Notes under the pieces: generated by a model
Seen by the model: only the letters and a program-made list of their open reading frames with translations
What the model was told of the DNA's origin: nothing
The model's database searches: none
Position numbers and translations under genes: made by a program
Part shown: one piece after another, positions 1-11,729 of the stretch
Layout of the letters: each line of letters begins with the position of its first letter
How positions within the stretch are numbered: the first letter of the stretch is position 1
Assembly: GCA_001579985.1 (NCBI GenBank)
Contig: LRSR01012578.1
Coordinates: forward strand, 1-34,292
Direction of reading: 5' to 3'
DNA: 34,292 nt
Origin: Hypsibius dujardini
Lineage: Eukaryota > Tardigrada > Eutardigrada > Parachela > Hypsibiidae

Positions 1-354
1 GACGACTTTCAGCGTCTTGATGTCTTCTCCGTCGGGGAATAAATCGGATTGCACGTTGCGCCCGGTGAATGATGGATACACGGCGGAGAGTTGGTCCAGC
101 AACGCTTTCCTGTGGCAGACAAAATCGAATCTTCAGCATTCAACAGTCGTACAAGTATGTGATCGATTGATTGATTGGTGGATTTGATTGGTTTAGAAAC
201 TAGAAAGTGATACATGTATGTGATCGATTGATTGATTGGTGAACTTGATTGGGTTAGAAACAGACTTCAGATGTTGCGGGTGTTCAGGTGTATATTACCT
301 TTCTGACTTCTTCACCACGGTTTGACTTTTTATCCGAAGAGGATGCTTAAACAT
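1..354 (-). CDS. EIF2D: eIF2D (ligatin), 5' end: exons 1 and 2, runs off left edge
   Basis: Two minus-strand exons splice into a convincing N-terminus. Exon 1 is 354 down to 299, starting at the ATG at 354-352. The intron is 298-110 (donor GTAATA, acceptor CCACAG). Exon 2 runs from 109 to the window edge. The phase agrees (AG|G gives Arg). The 55-residue product begins MFKHPLRIKSQTVVKKSERK and continues with a LLDQLSAVYP stretch. This matches the start of animal eIF2D, which has MF, a basic R-[VI]-K-S segment, a KxSxRxxL segment and a xxFP/YP segment. eIF2D is a cytosolic factor that delivers tRNA to the ribosomal P site without GTP and recycles post-termination 40S subunits. Its N-terminus is a ligatin/MCT-1-type domain next to a PUA domain; only the start of that is visible. 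It is divergent to the beta-galactosidase gene, with start codons about 800 bases apart. The match was made by eye from memory of the family. Confidence 0.78.
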
Positions 355-1156
355 TGCGAAAGTTTATATATTTATTACAGAACTGAAGCTGAAGATCAGA
401 AATCGCGAACGACACGACGGGAACGTTTGAAGGCTAGCAGAAAGTCTACGGGCGATTGCGATTTTTGCCGTTTTGCGAAGGGAAGTTATGGAACACGGAA
501 CTATCAACTATTAAATACTAGAACCTGAAGCTTAAAGGCCGAAATGAATTAATCGACTGATCGGCCTGGGATGAAGCAAAAGCTTGTTCGCGGGAACAAG
601 GCTTCCCAGCGGGAACAAGTTTGCTATTTAGATAATGGAACAGAAAGCTTGTTCCCGGGAACAAGGCTTTCCAATGGGAACAAGTTTGCTATTTAGATAA
701 TGGAGCAAAAGGTTTGTTCTCAGGAACAAGTATTTCCAGCGGGAACAAAAAGCTTGTTCCCGGGAACAATCCTCTGGCAGCGGGAACAAGCCTTTTTATT
801 TGTTCCTTCTTTGTTCGACGATTGTGAGTCTCGAGCCTCGATCATCTGGTCCCGGTAATCTTTGCGGACTTTCACCTTCTATTTCCACCACGGATCGTCT
901 GATGCAGTGAGATGACGACGATCTTTTCTCCTAGATAGAGCCTGACCCCGCAGCACCGTCTGCGGAAAGTAGGTAATGCAAGTCGAGTGGGTCGGTGGTG
1001 GAGAAGGCCAAAGCAGGTCATTCATTGGAGAGAAAGTGTTTAAAATTTCATCCGTTGCACAGCTTGCTTTAGTCGTATTAGTTTACTAATTTAGACTTGG
1101 CTTCAAGATTCCAACTTTTTCTTCGGTTGATCTGACTGGTGTTCACCTGCGAAAGA
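355..1156. other. Divergent intergenic region between EIF2D and GLB1
   Basis: No coding exon was found on either strand. The stretch must hold the promoters and 5' UTRs of both divergent genes. No clear TATA box could be assigned. Its main feature is the palindromic array at 581-800. The open frame at 322-528 overlaps eIF2D exon 1 and is a chance frame. Confidence 0.6.
581..800. repeat. Array of GGGAACAAG palindromes
   Basis: A near-perfect 20-bp palindrome, AGCTTGTTCCCGGGAACAAG, occurs at 646-665. Variants sit at 581-600 (TTCGCGGGAA centre), 711-730 (TTCTCAGGAA centre) and 751-770. Single GGGAACAAG half-sites lie between them. The first two units repeat over about 65 bp and share the spacer TTTGCTATTTAGATAATGGA. 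The array sits in the shared upstream region of two divergent genes. Confidence 0.8.
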
Positions 1157-2974
1157 ATGCATCTCGGCGTGGGTCTGCTGGTTTTGATTACCACTCTCCT
1201 CCTCACGGATGCGGCTGCTAAGTCTGTAAGCGATTTTTCTGATGCATTTTCCAGTGATGATTGATTGTTTGATTGAAATACGCACACTGCTGTTCAAGCC
1301 ATTCCGCTTGATCGATTGTCTGACTCCTATCGGTACTTGAATTTCCAATAAAATCGAATCAAATTTTATTCATCGCAAAGTTTATTTAAATAAATTTATT
1401 TTATTTTATTTAATTTAAACGACAAGTCATATTTGGTCTCTTCATCATTGACTTTGAATAATAAACCGTAGTGATATTTAAAAGTAATTTTGTTATTTTC
1501 CGTAATAATGCCCTTCTAAAATGTCAATTTCGTCGTACATATCTAATACTAATAGTGCATTTTCGACCACTTAAACTATATTTTAAATATAGTATAGTAA
1601 CATTAATTAGTAGTAATAGTAGTTTATATAGTAATATATATTAGTAATAGTGATTAGTAGTAATAGTAATATTAATAATAGTAATTAGTAGTAATAGTAA
1701 TATTAATAACAGTAATTAACAGTTATAGTAATATTAGTAATAGCAATTAATAGTAATAGTAATATTAGTAATAGTAATATATATGTATTAATATATAGTA
1801 ATATATATTAGTAGTAGTAATTAATAGTAATAATAATATTAATAGTAATTAATGATAATAGTAATATACAGTAATATATATTTTAAATATATTTTTGACC
1901 CTTCAAACTATATTTTAAATGTATTGTGGCTACGAACTCTATAGTTATTTTATCTTTTCGTATGAAAAAAGGACGCACCTTCATTCGTTGTCGGGAAGGG
2001 CACCTTTCTGCGAGATGGCAAACCGTTTCGGTATATTTCCGGGACATCTCATTACTGGAGGTCAGAGAGAAATAATTCGTGCCCTCGTTCCAAATTTTAA
2101 TCCACTAGCCTGTTGAAGATTAATCGTTTTCTGTGACTTGTTAACAGGCACCATCACAGCGACTGGGAGGATAATTTCAATAAGATGCGCGCTGCTGGAC
2201 TAAACGCTGTCAGCACGTAAGTGACTGATGAATTATAAAAGTATAAAAGTACTCTCAAGTTCGGACACGGAAACTGGGACAGACAGGGAGACAGGGAGAC
2301 GCACAGACTGAATAAACACCGACGTAAAGGGTTTTTTTAGAAATACAAAAAAAACTACAGTTCTGGTCAGGCACAGGCACAGGCGCAGACACAGGCACAG
2401 GCACAGGCACAGGCATAGGCACAGGCACGGGCACGGGCACGGGCATAGGCATAGGCACAGGCATAGGCATAGGTATAGGTATAGGTATAGGCACAGGCAC
2501 AGGCACAACAGTTCATTCAGGCTACCAGCCCAATTTCGCCCATCCAGGAGTGGTTCACCAAGTGGTCCTTTCCGTTTTAGTTATATCAGTTGGAATCTCC
2601 ACGAACCAGAGCCGGAGCAGTACAACTTCGAGGGCAACTTAGACATCCGCCGATATTTTCGGCTGGCTCAGAAGTATGGTCTGGTAGTCATCTTGCGTCC
2701 CGGTCCGTTCATCGATGCGGAAGTGGACATGGTATGTCTCACCGCTGCTCAACATGAGAATGCGTAATGCAGTGATTATCACATATTTGTTGAGTAGGGT
2801 GGATTGCCTTACTGGCTACTGAGAATGAACATGACCATGAAGCTGCGGTCCAGTGATCCTTCCTACACCCAATATGGTATAGCATTTAAGAAGTCATTTT
2901 TTTCCCTCACCTTATCATTTTTCTGTCTGCCTGTCTGTCTATTTGTCTGCCTGCCTGCCTGCCTGCTGCCTGCC

Positions 2975-3019
<45 letters not shown>

Positions 3020-5460
3020 GCCTGGATGTTTGTCTGTGAGTTGTCTATCTACCTGTCTATCTGCCTACTTGTATGTTTGGCTGTCTCTCTCTCGGTTTGT
3101 CTGGCTGTTTAATTCTGAACCGTACTAGTAAATGAATGAGTCAGTGCGGGAGATTTAAACGTTACGCTGTTAATTTTTACAGTTTCGAGGTGGTATAACA
3201 AAGTGTTACCTTACCTGAAAGATCTGACGTATGCGAACGGCGGCCCGATCATTACTGTGCAGGTAATTGGAGATGCCGCTGTTGGTCTGGCCTAATTACG
3301 TTTTCGCCCACATCCTGGAACCTGGTTCTTGTTCCTTTAGATCGAGAACGAATACGGAAGTTACCCGGCCTGCGACAAGGTCTATCAGAACCTGCTGAAA
3401 AGCCTGGTTCTTCAAAATATGGGACCGGACATTGTCCTCTACACCACCGACGGCTGCCTGGACTACATGATGCAGTGCGGCAAGGTGGACGGCGCCTTAA
3501 CGACCTGCGATTTCGGTGCGGGCGAAAACGCGGCCGGCAATTTCCAGACCCTGCGGAAGTTTAATGTCGACGGACCGCTGGTTAACTCGGAATTCTACCC
3601 TGGCTGGATAGACCGTAGGTGGTTTTCTCTCTCCGGCGACCTTGTTTAGGCACCCATCAACTGGTTGCTTTTTCTTGTGGAAAATAGACTGGGGCTACAC
3701 TTGGAACACCGTTGCATATCAGGACGTGGTCAGGACGATGGCGGACATGTGGGCGCTGAATGCTTCCTTCAACATCTACCCCATCCGTGGCGGTACAAAC
3801 TTTGGGTGCGTTTTTCCCTTCCCCTTCGGGATGAAAGCCAAAAGTCATCAACAAATGTACTTGGTGGTTAATTTCTGTAGTCAACGAAACGACGAGCTGC
3901 TAAAACTTGTCTGTCTGTGTAAATTGAGTTTAGTCTAATTCGATTTTGTACTTTGAGTTGTCGTTTCCTTAAATCGAAACAACCTAAAGGTTTAGTTTAC
4001 AAGTTTTGTTAGAACATCCTCAAGACAAATTCGATCTCCGTTCAACAGATTTGTCGCAGGAGCAAATTTGGGAAACGACTTCCAGCCGGTAACTACCACC
4101 TATGATTTCGACGCTCCGCTGACGGAGGCCGGCGATCCTACGGAAAAGTACTACGCGATCCGTAATTTGATCGGAACCGTAAGTGTTCATTTCAAAACAC
4201 TATTGTCCGTTTCCATCTTAGAAAGCTGTCGGGCACTGCCGTATCACTTTGCTTCATTTTGCCAAGTCAGATATTTGGACGTAGTTGATTTTGTTCAGTT
4301 CGCTATTTAGAGTCACTTCCATTTTTAATTTCCGTATTTGATCTCGTGTTTTGTTCATTTTAAAGTCACTTCTTTCCTTCCTTCCTCACTTCTAGAAATC
4401 ATTTCTTTAGTCTTATAAATTATTTCCTGTCGGGTCGTGTGAAATTCTGTCTGATAGGCCTCACATTGCCCTAAGTTTTCCTTATTGCAATAGTATTTTT
4501 ATTCCAATAGTATTGGCCATTACCGCCTGGACCTGCGCCCGTACCCAGTGCGAAGGGAGCGTACGGGAAGGTGCAGTTGAGCTACGCCGGGAGTTTGTTT
4601 GACAACCTCAAAGCTCTCCGTCCGGAAGGCCCGATTCGATCAGCTTATCCGTTGAGTTTCGAAGTGTTGGAGCATCCCTATGGATTTGTATTATATCGAA
4701 CCGTCGTCCAAGGGCGCTTCCGCGATCCGGCCAAACTGAGCATTGCCGGGATTCCCGGATTCACTCCCGGTCTCCGTGACCGAGGGATTGTCTTCGTTGA
4801 CCAGGTAAAATTATCCGAAATACGAATTTCCTGCATTTCTATTTCCAACTTAATTATAGAATAAAAAATTATTAAATTTAATTGTAAATTTTAAATTTTA
4901 AATTTTAAATTGTAAATTTTAAATTTTAAATTTTAAATTGTAAATTTTAAACTGTTTGCATGGATCCTCAATCTTCGAATAAGGTTTTCGGGTTTGGTTT
5001 ACAGAAGCCGGTAGGGATTTTGAGTCGAACCGAGCAGATCTCCGACATGAGCCTCTTCATCGCACCTAATCAAACGCTCGACATTCTCGTCCACAATGAA
5101 GGACGTATCTGCTACGGGACCGGCATCAACGACTTGAAGGGCATTGTCGGAAACGTCACTCTGGACACGGTGGTCTTGTCCGACTGGGCCATGTATCCTC
5201 TGGAGCTGCCAAATTTCCCAGACATGAATCCTGCTCCACTTGATTTCGATTTGCGGGAGAAAATCTCCGATATTCAGAATCGCATATCGGGATTCTATTC
5301 GGGACAGTTCAGCGTGAATCAGGTGTTGGATACGTTTTTGCAAGTTTCCGGCTGGCAAAATGTATGGCTGATCACAGTGTCTCTCTGCCTATTTCTCTCT
5401 CTGTCTGCCTGCCTGCTTGTCTGTCTGTCTGCCTGGCTGTTTGCTTGTCTGCCTGCTTGC

Positions 5461-5491
<31 letters not shown>

Positions 5492-6159
5492 ACCGACTGA
5501 CTGTATAACTGTCTCCTTGTCTATCTCTCTGACCGTCCGTTCGTCTGTTCGTTCGTCTCTCTGTCTCTCTATTTGTCGGCCTGCTTACTTGTCTGTCTGC
5601 ATGTCTGCATGTCTGTCTAGATTTCTGACTGACTGACTATCTGCCTGCCTACCTGTTGGGATTGCCGATCAGTTGGTCAGCTTTTTTATTGTCTCTCTAA
5701 TCGTTTCGTCTGGGCGTCTTCAAGATTGTCTGTTTATTAAGGGTGTAATAATAAACAGACTGTACTGCAATCTCTCTTGTCCCCGCCAGGGTTACGCGTT
5801 CATAAACGGCAACAATCTGGGCCGATACTGGCCGGTTCAAGGACCTCAGGTACTGGCATTGTGTTGCATTGCTGCAACTGCTCTTATCCCATCAGGTCAG
5901 ATTGTGACGTGACCGCGATGTCTGTTGTTGAAATTGTTAGCAAACTCTGTTCGTTCCTGCTGCCTATCTCCACGAAGGCACCGATAACGTGGTCGAACTG
6001 TTCGAACTGGAGGCGGCTCCCTGCTCCCTGGACTGGACGTGCGTGGTGGAGTTTGTCCAAGTGCCCGTCCTCAACGCCACTGTGCCGATCTATCCCGGTG
6101 CGAATGAGTTCCGCAAACGTGCCAAACAACCGTGGCGCGCCAAGTCGAAGCAGGGATAA
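1157..6159 (+). CDS. GLB1: Beta-galactosidase (GH35, lysosomal GLB1 type), 13 exons, complete
   Basis: Exons: 1157-1225, 1972-2060, 2148-2216, 2581-2731, 2798-2876, 3183-3262, 3341-3614, 3688-3805, 4049-4178, 4511-4804, 5005-5361, 5790-5849, 5941-6159. All phases join and give 662 residues, against about 677 in human GLB1. Residues 1-20 form a signal peptide, so the product is secreted or lysosomal. It removes terminal beta-galactose from glycans and glycolipids. Family landmarks are all present: [36 protein letters not shown], the acid/base in NEYGS (Glu183), the nucleophile in NSEFY-GW (Glu263), [21 protein letters not shown], and C-terminal [14 protein letters not shown] followed by TLFVP. 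Oddities: the AEW motif is AEV (residues 122-124) and YDY is YDF (Phe330). The start ATG is the one giving the signal peptide. The gene lies downstream of the divergent eIF2D promoter. Confidence 0.93.
1560..1900. repeat. TAGTAA/TAATAG-type AT-rich microsatellite in GLB1 intron 1
   Basis: Imperfect tandem units such as TAGTAATAGTAATATTAATA fill most of the first intron (1226-1971). No exon could be found in it. The acceptor used for exon 2 follows a T-rich run and the short AG at 1970-1971. Confidence 0.85.
2369..2507. repeat. GGCACA/GGCATA hexanucleotide tandem repeat in GLB1 intron 3
   Basis: About 23 six-base units (GGCACA, GGCATA, GGCACG, GGTATA) run without interruption. They produce artefactual Cys-Leu and Pro-Val open frames on the minus strand. 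Confidence 0.9.
2925..3045. repeat. CTGT/CTGC tetranucleotide repeat in GLB1 intron 5
   Basis: A run of TCTG and CCTG units lies inside intron 5 (2877-3182), pyrimidine-rich on the sense strand. The same repeat type recurs in introns of most other genes in this window. Confidence 0.9.
5380..5650. repeat. CTGT/CTGC degenerate repeat in GLB1 intron 11
   Basis: A degenerate TCTG/CCTG run fills most of the intron 5362-5789. It reads through in frame from the preceding exon as a Cys-Leu-Ser repeat, which explains why the exon appears to extend past its donor at 5362. Confidence 0.88.
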
Positions 6160-6278
6160 GGGAGAAGCGATAGACATTTATCTCATTAATCGCTCGATGA
6201 ACTTCTCGGTGCGACTCGATCAGGACTTTTATTATGATTTTCCGGTTACACTACCTCGCCTGTGAAATTCGTGTTTAT

Positions 6279-6418
6279 ATGGTAGTACACACGTGGCAAG
6301 AACCTTGCGCTAACCGAATTAAGCCATTACACTCGTTGCATGGCTGTTGTACACAGCGATCGAGTTGAAGTGCTTAATTCGGTTAGTGCAAGATTTTTGC
6401 CACGCGTGTAAGTACCAT
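6279..6418. mobile_element. MITE family 1, copy A (terminal inverted repeat about 45 bp)
   Basis: The ends are near-perfect inverted repeats: left has CACGTGGCAAGAACCTTGCG followed by CTAACCGAATTAAGC; the right end has the complement, GCTTAATTCGGTTAGTGCAAG then ATTTTTGCCACGCGTG. The element is about 140 bp with no coding capacity. Related copies are at 24889-25009 and 32750-32885. It lies in the 3' region of GLB1. Confidence 0.8.
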
Positions 6419-6450
6419 CTTCCCAATGCTCTTTTTGTACATATTGGTCC

Positions 6451-6456
6451 AATAAA
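6451..6456 (+). promoter_or_regulatory. Candidate polyadenylation signal of GLB1
   Basis: AATAAA lies about 290 bases past the GLB1 stop and is followed by a T-rich stretch. The MITE at 6279-6418 lies between stop and signal, so it would be part of the 3' UTR if this signal is used. Confidence 0.5.
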
Positions 6457-7262
6457 ATCTTGATAATGCTCAACATTTTCATCTGTTTTTATTTTCTAAT
6501 ATTTTATATGTGAGTTCAATCAATCGATCAATTGAGTAAAGACTGCATGATCAGCTGTGGTCAAGAGCGCGTGCGCGCGGTGACTTAATTCGGCTCGAAC
6601 TCGGACCACCCTTTTGGGCGTAAAGTCCGCCACCCACAATTGTGGCCATGTGTGTACATATGTACCGGTAGTCTAATAATAATGCCCCCCCCCAAACAAT
6701 GGAGGCTGACACGTTTTCTGTTTGTCCTCACCACGACAACCTTCCACATTTCTTTTCATCAATTGTCTTTGAAAAAACACAATCACCGCTCGTGGTTGCT
6801 TGACCAGAACGCGGCGCTTGTGACCGCTTCGAAAGTGCGGAAATTTAAAACGCTGATGTCGCACGTATTTTTACGACCCTCCGGCGATTATGACACGTCG
6901 CGGAGAAGGCACCTTATTGCTCTCTACAGTGCTTCTTCCGTACTTGAAATTCTCTCTTTAAAGTTTGTTTCTGGTAGTTCACCTCGATTTTTCGAGTAGG
7001 GCTTACTTCAGCTGTTGCATCAAAGATGTCTTTTACAATGTTTCAAAAGGTCGTTGCTGAGGTATCAGATGGGTTTACGTGAAAAGCAGTCTATCATACG
7101 TATCATGAGGCGGAGAAGTTCTGTTAGTACTGCTAGCTTATAACTTCCGGTGAGTTGTGTTGATGTGTGATGATTCTTTATAATTGACTGGAGCATTTAT
7201 CCAGCCTTTTCTGTGCGTGTTTTTCACTGTATGGGAATGTGTGGTCTGCCATGAATCTATTT

Positions 7263-7313
<51 letters not shown>

Positions 7314-7537
7314 CCTTATATCTGCCTGTCTGACTGCTTGTTTGACTGCCTGTTTCCTTATGTCTGTCTGTCTGGCCAACTGGATAAGAGGATCTCCCTG
7401 TTGTTTGCTCCTATCTACTGTACTGATTGCTTGTGGTGTTCACTCCAGAGAATCCGTTGAGATTTTGCATGTGAAGTCTTTCGGGATTGCAATGAGCGCA
7501 ACGTCTACAGAGGCTTCCCTTTAGTCCGGAAAGGGGA
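6457..7537. other. Intergenic region and 5' flank of fucosyltransferase gene
   Basis: No supported gene was found. The stretch contains a short purine/pyrimidine alternation near 6568 (GCGCGTGCGCGCGG), a C-run at 6683-6691 and a CTGT repeat at 7262-7316. The 5' UTR of the fucosyltransferase must lie here; a non-coding 5' exon is possible but cannot be placed. Confidence 0.5.
7262..7372. repeat. CTGT tetranucleotide repeat upstream of fucosyltransferase
   Basis: Thirteen or so perfect TCTG units run from 7262, then degenerate units continue to about 7372. It lies about 165-275 bases upstream of the fucosyltransferase ATG. Confidence 0.9.
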
Positions 7538-8379
7538 ATGAATTTCACTCGGACAAAACCGTATGCCCTCCTCTTTCTACCCGTCGGATTACTTTGCTGG
7601 TTTTGCGTTGTTCAGTACACTAAACCGGGCCAGCTACCTCCAGACGAAATCATTCTCAGCGACGCTGTAATAACTAAGGCAGTAGCGCACGATGACGGAA
7701 ACCTCCCACCCAAAGCAGACAGGGCCAAACACCCCAAGATCATCCTCTTTTGGACGTCATTTTTCGGCGGAAAAAATTCCTACCTCGGTGAGGAGGGTGA
7801 AAGACTGAAAATCTGCATCGTCTCGGAATGCATCATGACGGACGATCGGTCGCTGTGGAACACCAGCGACGCCCTCATCTTCCACCCGCTCGACTTCAAC
7901 CCGTCCGACGTCCCACCGGTACGCCACGCCCATCAGTACTACATCTACTTTGTGCTGGAGTCTCCGCATCACAGCAACGCTGGACCGCCTGGGTTCTTCA
8001 ACCTGACTTTCACATACCGGCTGGATTCCGACATTATCGCCGATAATTATCTGCAGTATTTTCGGCCGTCACTGTGGACGAAGGCAGAGGAGTTTGACGC
8101 GGTGTGGAGGAGGAAGACCAGGGGCATCGCGATGTTTGCGTCGAACTGCGGAGCGCCGAGTGACCGGTCAAACTACGTAAAACTACTGCAGCGGTACATT
8201 CCCGTGGATGTGTACGGGAGTTGTGGGACGATGCAGTGCACGAGGGACACCAAAGAGAAATGTGATAACTTGGTGGGAGAGTACAAGTTCTACTTGGCCT
8301 TTGAAAATAGGTACTAGTACGTGATCACTAGTGTTAAGATAAGTGGAACAGGTGCTGACAAATAGGCAGGCAGGTGCTA

Positions 8380-8430
<51 letters not shown>

Positions 8431-8946
8431 GGCAGGCAGGGAGGCAGGCAGGCAGGCAGGTAGGTTAACGAGAAGACACTGAATAGAGCGAGACGTGGCT
8501 GAATTAGATTTATAAAGACCAAATGTATTTTTTTCAGTATTTGTCGGGATTACATTACGGAGAAGGCAATACGTCCGTACGCCGTGGACACCGTTCCCAT
8601 TTTTCTCAGCGGTGCGAACTATTCACACATGTTTCCTACCGACTCTTTCATCGATGTACAGGACTTCAAATCGCCGAAACATCTGGCTCGGCATCTGCAG
8701 CACTTGTCACACGACAAAGACGCCTACTCAGCCTATTTCAGATTCCGCTATCGTACGCGGACCAATCCTCATAACGGTCTTCCGCCACGCTTGGCTCCCG
8801 ACAATGTGTCTCTCTGTAAACTCTGTGAAATGTTGCACGCAAAGAAGCGTGTTCGCAAGTTTTATCCCAATTTGGAGGATTGGTGGGTGAAGCAGGCAGA
8901 CTGCAAACAGCCTCAGTGGAATACATTTTATAAGGATATGCTGTGA
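7538..8946 (+). CDS. Alpha-1,3-fucosyltransferase (GT10), two exons, complete
   Basis: Exon 1 is 7538-8310 and exon 2 is 8538-8946; the intron starts GTACTAG and ends TTTTTTTCAG. The product has 393 residues. Residues 8-27 are a single hydrophobic segment near the N-terminus, giving the type II Golgi topology of this family. Landmarks in order: KIILFWTSFFGGK, the YRLDSDI motif, ASNCGAPSDR, DVYGSCG, then FYLAFENSICRDYITEK spanning the splice junction, VPIFLSGANY, and SFIDVQDFKSPKHLARHL. These are the conserved GDP-fucose-binding and catalytic blocks of glycoprotein 3-alpha-L-fucosyltransferases. The enzyme transfers fucose from GDP-fucose to GlcNAc of N-glycans or related acceptors; whether it acts on core or antenna cannot be told. 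AATAAA at 8988-8993 follows the stop. A truncated copy is at 15925-16720. Confidence 0.92.
8363..8464. repeat. CAGA/CAGG tetranucleotide repeat in fucosyltransferase intron
   Basis: Perfect GACA units followed by GGCA units fill the middle of the 227-base intron. The decayed counterpart in the pseudogene is at about 16108-16243. Confidence 0.9.
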
Positions 8947-8987
8947 AGTGAAGGCGATATACCTGGTACCTGGTAAAACTCCTTGAC

Positions 8988-8993
8988 AATAAA
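8988..8993 (+). promoter_or_regulatory. Candidate polyadenylation signal of fucosyltransferase
   Basis: AATAAA lies 42 bases after the stop codon. The segment around it (about 8978-9035) is repeated at about 9187-9248. Confidence 0.65.
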
Positions 8994-9183
8994 TCGTGCG
9001 CAATTCTACTGCGGTTCCGATTCATACAACCAACCATCACATCGTTTCCCAGTAAGAATTGTCGGCCAAATCGTTCTCTCAAAAAATAATGGCTATTAAA
9101 CCATTTCCGGAGTTAGGACGGGCAGACACTGGGCAGCTGTGTAGGTTTATTATCATCTGCAGCTGCATGTTCGTTCGGTTTAT

Positions 9184-9668
9184 TGGAAAACTCCTTGACA
9201 ATAAATCGTGCGCAATTCTACTGCGGTTCCAATTTATACAACCAACCAGTCCTACGCCGAAATCTTTCGGGCTCCTACAAATCCCGAAACCCGAAAAAAG
9301 CTTTCGGGTTTCGGTTCGGGAAAAACGAATGTCGGGTCGGGAATTATCGGGACATTTAAGTTTCGGAAGGGTTCGGGAAAGTTTGACTAGAGCGCACTGT
9401 TTTTTCAACCATTCCACTTAGATTTTGGAGTGGAACATTGTATTATGGCATTTGGTCTTGTGGACTAAAGTCATCCCAGTAGAAAGAGGGTGTCACGTGA
9501 TAATCCGTCTCATTTGCAACTTCCTCACTTGTGATGACACTTTTTTGTTTGGTACGGGCGATCTGGCTTTGAATTAAACATAATCCGCAGTCCGCACTGC
9601 AGTCCTCACTTCGCAGCTTCAAACGTTAAATTGTCGATTACGATGTTAAAACATTCTTGTTCGTTCGG
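9184..9668. other. Segment present only in duplication copy 1
   Basis: Compared with copy 2 (junction near 16958), copy 1 carries about 485 extra bases. They begin with a second copy of the fucosyltransferase 3' end (AACTCCTTGACAATAAATCG at about 9189) and include an inverted GAAACCCGAAA / TTTCGGGTTTCGG stretch at 9285-9320. A TTCGTTCGGT-type sequence lies at both edges. No coding sequence was recognised. Confidence 0.6.
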
Positions 9669-9995
9669 TATATTTGCGCTCAGCGTTATGTGGGTTGTGC
9701 TTGTTCTTTAACTGACATGCATGATCGTCAATTCAACGATTTTCTAACGCTTCAGATTCAGGTTTTGTGTATTTGCGCTCAGCCTTGTTACGTAGCATAG
9801 CTGGTCCTGAGTTTAACGCTAACTGCTCGTTAATTTATCGCTACAGTCTTGTTATTGCGGTTTGTGTGTGTTGTGTTTTGTGGAATTTCCATTTCCGGTG
9901 GGCAGCATCTTTTTTTGCTAGTAATTTGAATCTCTCATTGACAACCTCTATTTTTCTAATTTTTACATTTTCCTACACTCTTATTGGTACTCAAA

Positions 9996-11690
9996 ATGGC
10001 AGCACCAGCAACAGCGAAGGCAGTCAAGAACGAGAAGCAAGCCAAAACGCCTGTTGCCAGTAAGCTCTTAAATTAATCTACTGTTCCGATCAATTGGTGC
10101 TGCTTTGTAGACCCACCCGTATATTATGACTGCACATACTGTGTAAACACTACGCTTCACTGCAGTCATTATATACGATGGATCTAAAATTATTCTACTG
10201 TTCCGATCAATTGGTGCTGCTTTGTAGACCCACCCGTATATTATGACTGCATACACTATGCTTCACTGCAGTCATAATATACGGTGGATCTAAATTATTA
10301 GCAATTTGCTCTTTATCTTTTAATTTAATCTATTTTCAATTACGTTTTTGGTCAAATTAATAGCATTTTGTACAGATCGTGATTTGTCCCCTTGGGTGTC
10401 GCCGGATTTATGGGAGAAGCACAAGGGGAAGTTTGAACCGGGCGACTTGGTGGAATTTCGTCGTGAAGGGAAACTCTTTCAGCATTGGGGACTTTATTTG
10501 GGGGACAATTTGGTCGTCCATGTCTCTTCCTTCGACCTCTGTCAGGTGAACAGTTAAGTTGTACTGTAGTTGAGCAGTGAGAATCAATGGCAGAATGTGA
10601 AGAGGAAAAATCGTGAAATGGTTCTCAACTTTTCCTTGAGTCAAGTTTTGAACATCAAGCAATCAATCGATCAATCAATTGTTAAACAAATTCAATGAAC
10701 AAACATCTTGTTCAATCAATCAATCAGTTGATTTATGTGTGATATTCATTATTTTTCTTCCTTTGTAGCCTTTCGCTGGATTCAGCGATCGCTTCACCAA
10801 CATCTCTAGTGCTTCCACTAACGCGTCCTTTATCTCCGTCGCTCCAGTAGTCGCTGTTGCGGAAGCGGTGGAGGTGGAGCTGAAGGAAATAGCCGAGGAT
10901 GTGAAGGAGCTCTTTTCGGAGGAGAAACAGTCTGAGCCTTTGCCCTGTGCACGTTGTGAGGATGTGGTGGTGGAGGCGTCGCCCCTCGATCTGGGCTATA
11001 GAATGGAAGATCGGACGAAGTGGTTTATCAAGGTGAGCCGAGATATGTTTATGGACTTTTTAAGATGAAGACGTTCGGTGAAGCGACTTTCTAGCTTTGC
11101 TATTGATTGATTGATTGATTGTTTAAGTCATGCATACTAGATCGATTGATTGATTGTTTAAGTCATGCCTACTTGATTGATTGATTGTGTAATTCAAGCG
11201 TATTAGAAATCGAATCTGCTTGTTTTATCAAAATAGGTTGAGCATATTTTGCGGATTGCCGGAAGGGATCAGTTCCGCGTCAACAACATCGCTCAACGCA
11301 CATACAAACGCGCAGTGCGTACACCGAAAGAAATCTTCCAACTGGTCAAGTGCTTCAAAGACAAAGAAGTGGATTATTCCTTGGTGAATTCCAACTGCGA
11401 GCATTTCGTCACTAGCCTCAAGTTTAAGACGGAAGATCTCAAAGACGCCAAGGAGAAGAACAAGGACGGCGAGGATGCAGACGTGATTCCTGTAGTGATG
11501 AACTCTTGCGGAACCAGCTCACAGGTTAGAAAAACTTTACACACCCAGTTTGTAACGATTGGTACCATGCCTGCCTGTCTGCCTGCCTGTTTTTCTATCT
11601 GTCTGTCTGGTCTGCTTGCCTGCTTGTCTGTCTGTCTGTCTGTCTGCCTGTCAGCCTAATTGTCTGTCAGCCTCACTGTCTGTCTGTCTT

Positions 11691-11729
<39 letters not shown>

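Noticed and set aside
1919-2116. 65-residue plus-strand frame
   Set aside because: Wrong frame over GLB1 exon 2; the correct frame in 1972-2060 reads [17 protein letters not shown].
2233-2508. Minus-strand open frames of Cys-Leu and Pro-Val repeats
   Set aside because: They are translations of the GGCACA hexanucleotide repeat inside a GLB1 intron, with no start context or homology.
2804-3128. Plus-strand frames rich in Cys-Leu-Ser-Val
   Set aside because: GLB1 exon 5 plus read-through of the CTGT repeat in the intron; the exon ends at 2876.
5777-6265. 162-residue plus-strand frame
   Set aside because: A shadow across GLB1 exons 12 and 13 in the wrong frame.
6640-6999. 119-residue open frame upstream of the fucosyltransferase
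   Set aside because: No signal, domain or splice support and a skewed composition; it looks like chance.
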